A stretch of DNA of 64,000 nt from Lewinellaceae bacterium (GCA_016713985.1 JADJOD010000022.1:62001-126000), one strand, 5' to 3'. Shown: positions 27,321 to 36,723, counted from the first letter of the stretch. Translations and numbers: made by a program. Notes: generated by a model from the sequence alone, not told the origin.

Positions 27321-28217
27321 TTACAGTTGCTGCACAAACGCTGCGAACCAACGTTTCAGCGCTGTTTTTTCGGAAAGGTATTCGAAAACGTAATAAGAAA
27401 CCAGCGCGACAGCGCCACCTGCAATAACGTCGATCAGGTAATGATGCCGTGTATAAACCGCTGAAAACCAGATGCCGAGCACAAAAATGGCAAACACCAC
27501 ATTCAGCCAGGGTTTTTTCAGTCGCCGGCCGTACAGGAGGCAGAGCACGGGATAAGCCGAGTGCAGCGACGGGATTGCCGCAAACACATTGGCATTTTTC
27601 TGGTACATCCCGGCAAACAGATTGATTCCCAACAAGCGGTCAAAATTGAGTAAACCGGCAGCGTTGCCCGGTGTGCCGTGTATCACTTCGAATCCGTATT
27701 GCTCAACGTACCAGGGAGGCGCCGCAGGGTACAGGTAATAGATGCAGAATCCGACAATATTGGTAAATACAAAAGCGTAGGAAAATTTCAGGAACAACAA
27801 TTTATCATTGCGCAACAACCAGAAGGAAAAGAGGAGCGGCACCGGCACCCAATTGAGGTAAAACAAGCCGCTCAGAACGTCCCAGAGTGGGGTATGGTGC
27901 AGCTTGAAATACTCGTTGAGGGTAAGCCGCCCGCTGGCTGTATCGATACCAAACCAGGATTTTTCCAGCTCATACGGTTCGGCTACGTGGATGGGATTGA
28001 CTTCGAAATTCGGCATGATACGCATGGAATCATAAATGATCCAGTAGGCGATAAAAACCCCGAATGCGAACAAAAACCGCCGGGTCGTATGATGTACGTA
28101 GTACAACGCCAGGGCGAAAAAGTACAGGAAAACGTGTTCGGTTCGCAACCCGACAAGGCCGTAAAACCAAGCAAAATAAACCGACGTACCGGCAACAAGC
28201 GTCAAAACGTGTTTCAT
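27321..28217 (-). CDS. AUR1-type PAP2 membrane enzyme, candidate inositol phosphorylceramide synthase
   Basis: The protein has 298 residues and at least six predicted membrane helices. PAP2 catalytic motifs are PSLHSAYP (216-223) and YTRHHYLIDVIAG (255-267), with both histidines present. The segment YPAAPPWYVEQYG (163-175) is the pattern of fungal AUR1 and related inositol phosphorylceramide synthases, not of plain lipid phosphatases. Such enzymes move phosphoinositol from phosphatidylinositol to ceramide at the outer face of the membrane. In Bacteroides a homologous PAP2 gene in an inositol-lipid cluster has this role. Here it ends an apparent three-gene run (CDP-alcohol transferase, DUF4833, PAP2). 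Substrate is inferred from family and neighbours. Confidence 0.8.
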   Translation of the reverse strand: MKHVLTLVAGTSVYFAWFYGLVGLRTEHVFLYFFALALYYVHHTTRRFLFAFGVFIAYWIIYDSMRIMPNFEVNPIHVAEPYELEKSWFGIDTASGRLTLNEYFKLHHTPLWDVLSGLFYLNWVPVPLLFSFWLLRNDKLLFLKFSYAFVFTNIVGFCIYYLYPAAPPWYVEQYGFEVIHGTPGNAAGLLNFDRLLGINLFAGMYQKNANVFAAIPSLHSAYPVLCLLYGRRLKKPWLNVVFAIFVLGIWFSAVYTRHHYLIDVIAGGAVALVSYYVFEYLSEKTALKRWFAAFVQQL

Positions 28218-28241
28218 GGCGATCCGGAATACACAGAGGGC

Positions 28242-28781
28242 TTACGGCTTGAATTTTTCATACATCGCAGCGCCGGATTGGGGGTCTTTTCCATGAAGTT
28301 CCACGTACTCCACTTTGGGCGTGAGTGTAAAGGTGGTGCTCTTCTCTATCTTTACAAAAACTTTCTGCAGCGCCATTTTTTTCCCGTTTATTTCGAGCAA
28401 CGCATACGGATTGCCTTTGGCGTCGAAGGCGAGCCGCAATTTTTTCTTCGAATAGGATACGATATGGAATTCGTATTCATTGGTGCCGCTCACCTTTTCA
28501 CACTTGACGCCATATGCAAAAGTGCGTTGCAGGTAGCTGAGTCCCGCCGTGCCGCCGCCGTCCGCGTAGCGTATCCAGTAAATGTTGATCGGCTTGTCGG
28601 ACTGAAAACTATTACTGTCCGCCACATTGGCATCGTAGACGATGGTATTGGTATTACCCGTCCGCTGGATATAAAACAGGCGGTTCCGGCCGTCGGGAGG
28701 AGTGGGATAACCCTCCTGAGCGTTTATTGCGGCAATTGGCAGGTATAAAAAAAGCAGGATGGATAAAAACCTGGTCATCAT
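28242..28781 (-). CDS. DUF4833 family exported protein
   Basis: The 179 residues start with a signal peptide (MMTRFLSILLFLYLPIAAINAQ). The conserved body has NRLFYIQRTGNTNTIVYDANV, KPINIYWIRYADGGGTAGLSYLQRTFAYGV and a beta-rich C-terminal half. No catalytic motif is recognised. It is wedged between the CDP-alcohol phosphatidyltransferase (2-base gap) and the PAP2 enzyme (24-base gap), so it is probably cotranscribed and may assist phosphoinositol transfer or lipid handling in the periplasm. That role is inference from position only. Confidence 0.75.
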   Translation of the reverse strand: MMTRFLSILLFLYLPIAAINAQEGYPTPPDGRNRLFYIQRTGNTNTIVYDANVADSNSFQSDKPINIYWIRYADGGGTAGLSYLQRTFAYGVKCEKVSGTNEYEFHIVSYSKKKLRLAFDAKGNPYALLEINGKKMALQKVFVKIEKSTTFTLTPKVEYVELHGKDPQSGAAMYEKFKP

Positions 28782-28783
28782 GT

Positions 28784-29488
28784 TTATTTTTTTTCAAGAT
28801 TGTCCAGCGCCGCTTTTGAATCGCGCAGGCGTTGGATGGCCGTCCAGTTGGTCAGGATGGCCATAACAAATATGGGAAAAGTAAAAAGGGTGATATTTTC
28901 AAACAAAGGAAAATCAGTGCCCGGTATGGTGTATTTAAATTGCCCGGTATATTGGGCCAATACGCCGCACAATACGGCTGAAATTCCGATCAGAAGAACA
29001 CGTTCGGGTCGTTGCATCAATCCGCCTTTACATTCGATGCCCAAACTCTCCGCGCGGGCCCGCACATAACTCACCATGAGTGAGCCGATCATGGCGATAA
29101 AGGCAAAAAGTGAACTCAGAAAATAACTCTGTGCCACCAAGTAATAACAAATACCGAGAAACATGACCAGTTCGCTATACCGGTCGAGTACAGAATCGTA
29201 CAAGGCGCCAAAACGGCTTTCCATCCGGGCCACCCGCGCCAGCCGGCCGTCGATCATATCGAACAACCCGCCGAACAGGATGATGGCGCCACCCCACCCC
29301 ACGTAGCGCAGGTCAGTGCGCGGCTCCCTTCCGCCCGCCACAAAAACCACGGTGGCCACCACATTGATGCCGAACCCGATGGTGGTCACCGCATTCGGCG
29401 TGATGCCGGCCCTGACCAACAAGTTGATCAAAGGGTTGATCAGCTTGTATACGATGGGCTGTCCTACATCTTTCAGAAAGTTCGCCAT
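28784..29488 (-). CDS. CDP-alcohol phosphatidyltransferase, candidate phosphatidylinositol-phosphate synthase
   Basis: The protein has 234 residues and about six membrane helices. The family signature D-x2-D-G-x2-A-R-x8-G-x3-D-x3-D is complete in DMIDGRLARVARM followed by ESRFGALYDSVLD (about residues 77-102). Its aspartates hold the metals that activate the incoming alcohol against CDP-diacylglycerol. Given the inositol-phosphate synthase and PgpA-type phosphatase nearby, the likely alcohol is inositol-1-phosphate, giving PI-phosphate that is then dephosphorylated. By motif alone it could also be a PgsA-type enzyme. A -7 box lies about 37 bases upstream. Confidence 0.85.
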   Translation of the reverse strand: MANFLKDVGQPIVYKLINPLINLLVRAGITPNAVTTIGFGINVVATVVFVAGGREPRTDLRYVGWGGAIILFGGLFDMIDGRLARVARMESRFGALYDSVLDRYSELVMFLGICYYLVAQSYFLSSLFAFIAMIGSLMVSYVRARAESLGIECKGGLMQRPERVLLIGISAVLCGVLAQYTGQFKYTIPGTDFPLFENITLFTFPIFVMAILTNWTAIQRLRDSKAALDNLEKK

Positions 29489-29524
29489 AAAAGAAATTGC
29501 TTGTCAGAAATGATAAACGTGTCC

Positions 29525-29532
29525 CAAAGTTA
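29525..29532 (-). promoter_or_regulatory. -7 element for the CDP-alcohol transferase/DUF4833/PAP2 run
   Basis: TAACTTTG on the minus strand fits TAnnTTTG and lies in the 54-base gap after the DUF5686 gene, suggesting the last three genes of the lipid cluster have their own promoter. Confidence 0.35.
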
Positions 29533-29542
29533 AAAAAATCAA

Positions 29543-32106
29543 TCAGAATTCCAGTTTGACCCGCATCCGGATACCGGTTTTTGAAATACCGGGGTGATCG
29601 GTATAGGTCAGCCTGCGGACGAGGTCTATCCGGACGAGTTTGAAAATATTGGCAACACCTACGCTGGCTTCGATATAAGGTTCTTTTTCGAGTGTATAGG
29701 TGATAGTATTGCCCTGATCGTCGACGGGGAACCGCAACAACCCGTTTTCCTTGTTCGGGCGGTTGCGGTCATCCAGCCCACCCCAAAGCGCCTTTGCTGT
29801 GATTACTTCCCGCCATTTCAACTTTTTCAGCAAGGGAATCCGGTTGAAAAGGAAGCCGCCAAAATTGTGATAGGCGTTGATAGCGAAATACTTATCACTC
29901 ACAAATTCGAGAAAATTCATGAGGTTGTACGACTCCAGCTGGTAAGCATAGGTTTGGTTGGCGCGATGCGCCACGAGCAGCGGATAGGGCACCTGCCCAA
30001 AAACACGCCCGCCTTCCGCGACCACAATCGACCAGCCGATGGGTGATATGTAAAAAGCCTTTTCCACCTTGAGTACCACCCGGTGATAATTGTAGCCGCT
30101 GTTGAGCAGGTTGCTGATCCCGGCCGTGTAATCGACGCTGAAGATCGGATATTTATTCAGGTACGGGGTGCGGTAAGTAGCGCCCTGGTAAAACTGTTCG
30201 TTTGGCGCATACCGGAACGAGCCGCCCAATTCCGTCGTGTTGACTTCTTTTTGAAAAAATGTGCCGTCCTGCAATTCGTAGTCGAACTTCAGCGCGCCAG
30301 CAGGGGCGTAACGGATATTTTGGGCGAGAAAGGAAAAGGAAATACCGTCGTAATTCTCTTTCAGATATTCCGCGCCGATCGTTTTGGTGTAGTACATCTT
30401 GTTGTTCACGCCGCGTTTGAACGACAAAAAGAAATTGTCTTCCTGTACAAATTTGAGATTTTGGCCGGGAATTTTTACATCATCCTGATACCAGAGTTTC
30501 AGGCGGTTGAGCGGGAAACGAATCGGGTGGGTGGCGCCGAAGGCATAATAGGCTCCGGCATAACCCTTCCATTTTTTGTCTTTAAAACCATAGGCGCCGT
30601 AGGTCTCGAGCATGAGATGTTTCGAAAATTTCGGGTTTGTACGCCCGCCCAGGCGCCCGCGAAAACCTTCCACGTCGTTGAGCTTCGTAAACGTATTGGC
30701 CGGCCCGATATCGAAGCCGCCGATGGGGGTGTACCCTTCAAACAGGAATTTTACGGCGCCCATAAACCGGCGGAAAGGCCGGTAATTATTGAGGCTGTCC
30801 ACCATTTTATAGATGCCGCGCTCGCGCACGGTAAGGGTATCGTGGCGACGCGAAGCCCAGTATTGTTCGTTGCGCAAATCGGCCCCGGCGTCTCTGAACT
30901 GGTTCACTTTTGTGTGAAACAGGGAGTCTGGCAGAGGCTGATTTACCTGGTAATTCGTGTAGGAAGTGATTTTTCGGCCCAGGAGCGATCGGGCATTCTG
31001 GCTGTGGGTAACTCCAAAATCCATAAAAATCTCGTCTTTGGTCAACATCAGTGCGCGGCCCGACGACGGATTTTCGACCCAGGTGAATTCCTGGTTGATC
31101 TGCATTTCGTTTACCCAGTTGAGGTTGACATCCTTGGGGATACCCACCTCTATTTTACGCAAGGCGTAGGTGGTGTCAAGAGCGATCCAGAGGTAACCCA
31201 TAAAACCCAGGTCGCTCTTTTGCCGGGGCGCGAAATACATATGGGCGCAGGGGTTTGGTCTATTTTGACCGTATCGAGGATGTAAAAACGGTAAATATTG
31301 GGCGAAATCGGCGCAAGCGGGCTTACAAAATCCACCGTCACCAGGTTGATGGCATTTTTGTAAAAATCCACATCCTGATACAGGTTTTCAATACCGCTGG
31401 AAAGGCCCTGGTTGTCCAGATAACCGGGCAGGGTGGAGTTGCGTTCGCCCCGAATATATTCTTTTTGCGAAGACGGCGACTTGCGGTAATACACATCCGA
31501 CAAGGTTTCCCGGAGGAAAAAGGGCAGGCTCACGTCTCCGGAAACGCGGTTGGTGTCCACATTGTCAAAAATGAATTGTATCTTCTTGAAAAGGAAGCCG
31601 TTGCGCATTTTGTCCGTCACGTTATTAAGCGCAAACTGTACCTTTTCATATTTTTCGTAATTATAATAATCCAGCGCTTCTTTCCGGTTCCGGTCTTTGT
31701 GATCGATGGCCTTCTGGATGAGATCGACGGCGGGGTTGTTTCTATTTCGGTACCGGCCCGATTTCACAACCACCTCCCTCAAGTCGGTGCCTGATTCTTC
31801 CAGGCGAATGGTCAGCTCAGTATTTTTACCCGCGCCTACTTTAAAGGATTGTGTTTTGAAACCGACGAGGGAAACGGTCAGGGAAGTGACTTTTTCTTTG
31901 GTTTCGATGTAAAAATTGCCGTTAATATCGGATACAACGCCAAGGCTGGTTCCGTCGAATTTAAGACTGACATAAGGCATCGGGTCGTCGTTACTGGCGT
32001 CCACGATGCGCCCGTGCACGATAGTAAGCGCCTGGGAAAAAGCCGAAACGCTCAGGGCCATAAAAAATACGGCAACCCACAGCCGGCGGCCGGGTTTTGT
32101 GTTCAT
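29543..32106 (-). CDS. DUF5686 family outer-membrane protein with carboxypeptidase-like N-terminal domain, one frameshift
   Basis: The ATG at 32106 (MNTKPGRRLWVAVFFMALSVSAFSQ) gives a signal peptide. A CarboxypepD_reg-like domain follows (GRIVDASNDDPMPYVSLKFDGTSLG...TELTIRLEE), then VVVKSGRYRNRNNPAVDLIQKAIDHKDRNR and a long beta-barrel-like C-terminus ending GIRMRVKLEF. The total is about 854 residues. The frames part after DQTPAP at 31243-31245, where three G should be four to read on as HMYFAPRQKSDLGFMGYLWI. It lies between the two halves of the inositol-lipid cluster, so a role in moving or displaying these lipids at the outer membrane is conceivable, but unproven. Confidence 0.8.
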
Positions 32107-32288
32107 AATGCGAGATTTGTTTGGATCAATCAAATGGTTCGGAGTTTTCATTTTGGCATGTATTCCCTGTTTAAACGACAGGAAATGAGACGTATTCAGA
32201 TTAAAAAGGTAGCAGTTGCTGTGTGTTTTTAGTAGTTTTTGGGTCGCTTATCTACGAATATTTCAGGTGGAACGGTTTTTAATTGCAG

Positions 32289-32716
32289 TTACCGGAACAC
32301 CATTTTTTTATTAAACAAAAAACCGAATAACCAGACGGCCGTCGCCGAAGCGATACGCGCGGGCCAGGGTTCGAGGCCCGCAATACCGTTGAGCAACCAG
32401 ACTCCCAATACGTTTAATCCCATTCCGATCAATATGCCGGATGCAAAAAGCAGCCTCATGGCATGGGCATTATGGCGCTCCGACGAGTGGAAAACCCATT
32501 TGCGTTGTATCCGGAAAGCCACTACGGCGCTCAGGCAAGCCGGCCGATCACCGTAGCGGGTACCGGCAAAATGCCCAGATAGGTAAGCGCTATGTGAAAA
32601 CTGGCAAAATCGACTCCGGTAGCGATCAGCGAACTGGAGCAATATTTGCCCAGCAACCGTATGGACTCCTTAATTCGCTGAAAGACAGTACGTTCGATCA
32701 ATGAGAGTTCGCTCAC
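32289..32716 (-). CDS. GtrA family membrane protein, one frameshift
   Basis: The start is probably the GTG at 32716, whose GTGA overlaps the pgpA stop, so translation is likely coupled. The first frame reads SELSLIERTVFQRIKESIRLLGKYC, then SSSLIATGVDFASFHIALTYLG. The second reads AVVAFRIQRKWVFHS, then MRLLFASGILIGMGLNVLGVWLLNG and WLFGFLFNKKMVF. This gives about 142 residues with four helices and the RKWVF motif, typical of GtrA. One base is missing near 32531-32536 (GCCTG should be GCCCTG). GtrA proteins are proposed flippases for lipid-linked sugars, so here it may flip a lipid intermediate. The region 32107-32288 before it shows no gene. Confidence 0.75.
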
Positions 32717-33174
32717 GTCGTAATAATTAAATTCAAAACCTGTAGCAAAATATTGGCATACACACCAGCCAGGACGTCGTCGAGCACCACCCCCCACCCT
32801 CCGGGAATTGCCTCCATACGGCGTATCCCGAGTGGTTTGGCGATATCGAAAAAACGGAACAACAGAAAGCCCAGTCCAATGTTTAGGAGGTTGAGCGGCA
32901 AACCGACCAACGTCAGCCACATGCCGACCATTTCATCGGCTACCACGTGGCGCGGATCTTCCTCCCATTCGCCGGCAAATACGTCCACCGCTTTTGCACA
33001 AATCAGGCTGAATACCACGATCAGCACCGTCAGGATCAGCCGGGTTACAGAGGGTTCCAGTTGCATCAGGGGTATGACCATAACGGCGGCTACCGCCGCG
33101 CCCCATGTTCCGGGCGCCAGCGGTAGCCAGCCGGAGCCAAAACCACTAGCTATGAGCTTGTAAAAGTCCTTCAT
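32713..33174 (-). CDS. PgpA-type phosphatidylglycerophosphatase, candidate PI-phosphate phosphatase
   Basis: The 153 residues fit PgpA. They contain IASGFGSGWLPLAPGTWGA near the N-terminus, DPRHVVADEMVGMWLTL (about 73-89, acidic catalytic region), FRFFDIAKPLGIRRMEAIPGGWGVVLDDVLAGVYANI (about 106-142) and three or four membrane helices. PgpA removes the phosphate of phosphatidylglycerophosphate. In Bacteroides a homologue next to inositol-phosphate synthase acts on PI-phosphate, and the same neighbourhood here suggests that role. Its start overlaps the end of the inositol-phosphate synthase gene by 29 bases, and its stop overlaps the GtrA start. Confidence 0.85.
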   Translation of the reverse strand: MKDFYKLIASGFGSGWLPLAPGTWGAAVAAVMVIPLMQLEPSVTRLILTVLIVVFSLICAKAVDVFAGEWEEDPRHVVADEMVGMWLTLVGLPLNLLNIGLGFLLFRFFDIAKPLGIRRMEAIPGGWGVVLDDVLAGVYANILLQVLNLIITT

Positions 33175-34501
33175 ATTCTTTCACCAGGTCTTCGTAGTAA
33201 TCAAGTCCCAGGTGTGTTATCAATTCTTCACCCATCAGGTAACGAAGGGTGTTTTCAAGTTTGCTCAACTGTTTGAAAATATCGTGTTGCGGAGGCAACC
33301 CGGGCGCGGTTTGCGGCGCTTTGAAGTAAAACGACAACCATTCCTGGATACCGACCAGGCCGGCGCGTTGCGACAGATCGAGCAACAAAGCGAGGTCGAG
33401 TACAATGGGTGCGGCCAGGATGGAGTCGCGGCAAAGAAAATTGATCTTGATCTGCATGGGATACCCGAGCCAGCCGAAGATATCGATGTTATCCCAGCTC
33501 TCTTTGTTATCGCCGTGCGGCGGGTAATAATTGATACGGATTTTGTGGTAAATATCGCCGTACAATTCGGGTTGCAGGTTGGCATCAAAGATACCGTCGA
33601 GCACGTTTCCTTTGGACACTTCCTTGGTTTTGAAGTTTTCCGGAGCATCCAGCACCGCGCCGTCGCGATTACCGAGAATATTGGTTGAAAACCAGCCTCT
33701 TACACCCAAAGCGCGTGCATGCAGGCCCGGCGCCACGATGGTTTTCATCAGGGTTTGGCCCGTTTTGAAGTCTTTTCCGCAGATGGCGGTTTTGGTTTTG
33801 TGTGACAGTTCGAGGATGGCCGGAATATCGCAGGTCAGGTTGGGGGCGCCGTTGGCAAAAGGTACGCCGCATTGGAGGGCAGCATAAGCGTAGATCATGC
33901 TCGGCGCAATACGGTTGTCGTTGTTGCGCAGGCCGGCTTCAAAAGCTTCGAGCGACTGGTGTACGTCGCTCACCTCGGTATAGGCTTCGGTGGAAGCACA
34001 CCATACGATCACCAGGCGGTCGCACCCGTTGTCCGTTTTGAAGCGACGGATGTCAGCCATAAGTTGTTCCGCGAGTTCCATTTTGGTTGCACCCGTTTTC
34101 ACGTGTGTGCCGTCGAGGTTGCGCACATAATTTTTATCAAAAACGGCCTTCATGGGTTTGATGGCCTGCAAGTCGTCTTTCAACAGTTCCACCAGGGAAC
34201 GGTCGAGTACTTTTGCTTCGAGGGCTGCTTCGTATACATTGTCTTCATATACGTCCCAGCCGCCGAAAACGATCTGGTCGAGGTTGGCCAGCGGAGCGAA
34301 GTCTTTGATCCGCGGGTTGCGGTCTTCGGTGCGTTTGCCGAGGCGGATTGTGCCCATTTGGGTCAATGAACCGATCGGCAGCGCGATTTCTTTGCGGGCT
34401 GCGACCACCCCCGCGATAAACGTGGTAGCCACAGCGCCCATACCCGGCGTGAGAATGCCAAGTTTGCCTGTGGCGGGTTGTATTTTTATTTGTTTGCTCA
34501 T
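33146..34501 (-). CDS. Myo-inositol-1-phosphate synthase (inositol-3-phosphate synthase)
   Basis: Starting at the ATG at 34501 (MSKQIKIQPATGKLGILTPGMGAV) gives 451 residues, the usual size. It converts glucose-6-phosphate to inositol phosphate with NAD, in the cytoplasm. Features are the Rossmann start KLGILTPGMGAVATTFIAGV, RNPRIKDFAPLANLDQIVFGGWDVYEDN, APNLTCDIPAILELSHK, GKDFKTGQTLMKTIVAPGLHARALGVRGWFSTNILGNRDG and SVSPDV-independent C-terminal IDIFGWLGYPMQIKINFLCRDSILAAPIVLDL. It is the inositol source for the lipid cluster. It starts 14 bases after the desaturase stop. Confidence 0.95.
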   Translation of the reverse strand: MSKQIKIQPATGKLGILTPGMGAVATTFIAGVVAARKEIALPIGSLTQMGTIRLGKRTEDRNPRIKDFAPLANLDQIVFGGWDVYEDNVYEAALEAKVLDRSLVELLKDDLQAIKPMKAVFDKNYVRNLDGTHVKTGATKMELAEQLMADIRRFKTDNGCDRLVIVWCASTEAYTEVSDVHQSLEAFEAGLRNNDNRIAPSMIYAYAALQCGVPFANGAPNLTCDIPAILELSHKTKTAICGKDFKTGQTLMKTIVAPGLHARALGVRGWFSTNILGNRDGAVLDAPENFKTKEVSKGNVLDGIFDANLQPELYGDIYHKIRINYYPPHGDNKESWDNIDIFGWLGYPMQIKINFLCRDSILAAPIVLDLALLLDLSQRAGLVGIQEWLSFYFKAPQTAPGLPPQHDIFKQLSKLENTLRYLMGEELITHLGLDYYEDLVKEYEGLLQAHS

Positions 34502-34515
34502 GTCTGCAAGGATGT

Positions 34516-35530
34516 TTAATTGTTTGAATATTTTTTTATCATTTGCACATCGGGCGTCGAATCGTCGTTGAGGGGCACTGTGCCGCGTTCCTTGCGCAGG
34601 ATCCGGGAAAACAGCCCGATCTCCTGGCTGAAAAGAAATCTTAACCACAATTTTGTGTACGAACCGTGGTATTTGAGGTGATCATAAAATTCGGGCGCCA
34701 TTTGTTTCAGTTTGGGCAGCTTGTTCCAGGGCACGGAAGGCATATCGTGGTGTTCGTTGTGAAAACCCACGTTCAGGTTCAGGGTGTTCAGGCGGCCGTA
34801 GTAACTGTATGTTTCCTGTGTTTTATCCAGTACAAGAAAGTGCTCCTGAATCCAACGCGCGCCCAATGGGTGCAACTCGATAGAAAACGCAAAACTCAGT
34901 CCCAGGTAAGCGAATGCCTTCCAGCCGAAGAAATACACAATAGCGATATCAAACGCAAATTGAATGATTACATTCAGCACAACCCAGCGGTCAACAACAG
35001 CCGCTTCGCGGCAACGGATGACGCGTAAAGACTGAAAAATCGGGAAAAACAACATCCACAAAGCTTTGCCGATGAAGTAATTGTTGATCAACCTGGCCTC
35101 CCAGCGCGACGGCAGGTCGGCATCCAGTTCGTGAACACCCTGAAAAGCGTGGTGTTTGATATGGAAATTTTTAAAGGAAATAGCGGAAGGAAGTAAAGAA
35201 GGGAGGTTCGAAATGATACCGGCAAAAATATTCCAGCGCGGCGTTCGGAAGATCAGGTTGTGGGCTGCTTCGTGGATACAAACGAACAGGGTATGCGTGG
35301 GAAAAGCGCCGATAAACCAGGCCATAGCGATCACCAGCCACCAGCTCTGCCCGCGCAGGAAGTAAGCAACAGTGATTTGAAACAAAACGGATACGGCAAT
35401 CACGACGGCGGTTACGGGATTTTTTCCGATCAGGCTTTTTACTTCGGGATGCGCGGCGATGATTTCCACGCGTGCGGAGACGGTGAGGTTCGGTACCGGT
35501 TACATACGTGAAATCCTGCTGATAAGACAT
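34516..35530 (-). CDS. Sphingolipid desaturase of the eukaryotic DEGS/DES type, one frameshift
   Basis: From the ATG at 35530 the product begins MSYQQDFTYVTGTEPH and, after a two-base shift near 35466-35477 (a shortened CGCG run), continues VEIIAAHPEVKSLIGKNP. This is the DES-specific N-terminal motif (human DEGS1 has DFEWVYTDQPHADRR, then REILAKYPEIKSLMKPDP). About 338 residues result (human DEGS1 has 323). The three di-iron histidine boxes are HEAAH (about 87), HIKHH (about 124) and HNEHH (about 258), at nearly the same spacing as in DEGS1. Also shared are NLP, ISFKNFHIKHH, LHPLGARWIQEHF, ETYSYYGRLN, FNVG-like NLNVGFHNEHHD and PEFYDHL. DEGS enzymes place a delta-4 double bond (or C4 hydroxyl) in dihydroceramide. 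It sits between ceramide and inositol genes. Activity is inferred. Confidence 0.88.
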
Positions 35531-35573
35531 GGGCGGGTGTATTGATTTGTGTTACAAAATAGGTTGTTGATGA

Positions 35574-35718
35574 GGGTGTCTCAAAAGGTCGATGAGGGTT
35601 TATAAAAGTTTATCATGTTGATATTTTGAGCCGAAAAGGCACTAATTTATGCCATTTTTCAATCCAAGTATCAACTTTCATCAACCATTATCAACTTTAT
35701 CAACCCTTTGAGACACCC
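35574..35718. repeat. 145-base MITE-like element with terminal inverted repeats
   Basis: Ends are GGGTGTCTCAAA and TTTGAGACACCC, a perfect 12-base inverted repeat. Similarity continues inward as AGGTCGATGAGGGTTTATAAAAG versus the reverse complement of the right arm, and GTTGAT-type motifs recur. There is no ORF. The end sequence resembles termini of some insertion sequences, so it may be a non-autonomous element, or a long hairpin. No clear target-site duplication is visible. It separates the ceramide trio from the desaturase/inositol genes and would form a long stem in a read-through transcript. Confidence 0.5.
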
Positions 35719-35729
35719 AAGTCGTTTTA

Positions 35730-36716
35730 TTAAAGCCAATCGTTGTTTTTATACCATTGAATCGTTTCCCGCATACCGGAATACAGATCGAACCGGGGCT
35801 GGAATTGCAAGTCTTCAAAGGTTTCGGTCATGTTACATCTCCAGCTTTCGGCAGCCAGTTCGGGCAGTTTTTCGCGATTGAGCAGGGGCATTTTGCCACG
35901 CAGTGCTCCTACTATTTCAGCAACGGCGGCTACAAAACGGACGAGCGGGAGCGGGATTTTTATCTGGGTCGTTCGGCGGCCGGTGGCGGCTTCCACGGCT
36001 TTACCCACATCTTCACCGTTGTACTTTTTACCGTCGGTAACGAGGTATTTTTTTCCCGAATGACCGTGTTCGAGCGCTGCGTAGATCAAACGGACCAGGT
36101 CTTTCACATAAATAAAACTCAGTTCCTGGGGTTTGGCGCCAAGTAAAAAAGCCCAGCCCCGGCAAGCAAGTTTTATCGCCAGGTACATTTCCTTTTCACG
36201 CGGACCGAATACAGCTGTCGGTTGCACGGCGCTCCAGGGAAAATCAGTTAACGTGGCCAGATATTGTTCCGAAGCTAATTTGCTTTCTCCATAAAAAGTA
36301 ACCGGGTTGGGAGTAAGACCGGGTTCAATCTGCTCGCCTGCTTTTACCGGTCCGACGGCTGCCAAACTGCTTACATAGAGAAACTGGTCAGGCGTTTGTT
36401 CGTTGCTGCGAATGGCGTCCACGAATCTTTTGGTCACCTCATAATTACCGGCAAAATAATCTCCCCGCAGGTGCGCCTTGGTGGTTCCGGCATTATGGAT
36501 AACGTAATCGAAGCGTCCTTCGTCCTTTAATTTTTGTTTTAAATCGCTTTCGTCCTGAAAATTCAACGTTAAAAACCGGATCCGCGGGTCCTGAAGCCAG
36601 GTACGGTCGCTGCTGGGTCGCACGGCAGCCGTTACTTCCCAGCCCCTGCTCAGCCCCTCGTCCACTAAAAATCCGCCGATAAAACCGCTTGCGCCGGTTA
36701 TAAGTATTTTTTTCAT
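35730..36716 (-). CDS. NAD-dependent epimerase/reductase, candidate ceramide reductase (CerR-like)
   Basis: Starting at the ATG at 36716 (MKKILITGASGFIGGFLVDEGL) gives 328 residues. It is an extended short-chain dehydrogenase, with the nucleotide motif GASGFIG (8-14), VIHNAGTTKA, VSSLAAVGP and the catalytic Y142-GES-K146. In Caulobacter an enzyme of this type (CerR) reduces oxidised ceramide after acylation, and the gene sits with spt and a GNAT acyltransferase. Here the gene follows the GNAT gene by 7 bases and the spt gene by two genes, so the same role is likely. By sequence alone it could be any sugar-nucleotide or steroid-type reductase. Confidence 0.8.
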   Translation of the reverse strand: MKKILITGASGFIGGFLVDEGLSRGWEVTAAVRPSSDRTWLQDPRIRFLTLNFQDESDLKQKLKDEGRFDYVIHNAGTTKAHLRGDYFAGNYEVTKRFVDAIRSNEQTPDQFLYVSSLAAVGPVKAGEQIEPGLTPNPVTFYGESKLASEQYLATLTDFPWSAVQPTAVFGPREKEMYLAIKLACRGWAFLLGAKPQELSFIYVKDLVRLIYAALEHGHSGKKYLVTDGKKYNGEDVGKAVEAATGRRTTQIKIPLPLVRFVAAVAEIVGALRGKMPLLNREKLPELAAESWRCNMTETFEDLQFQPRFDLYSGMRETIQWYKNNDWL

Positions 36717-36723
36717 ACCGAGA

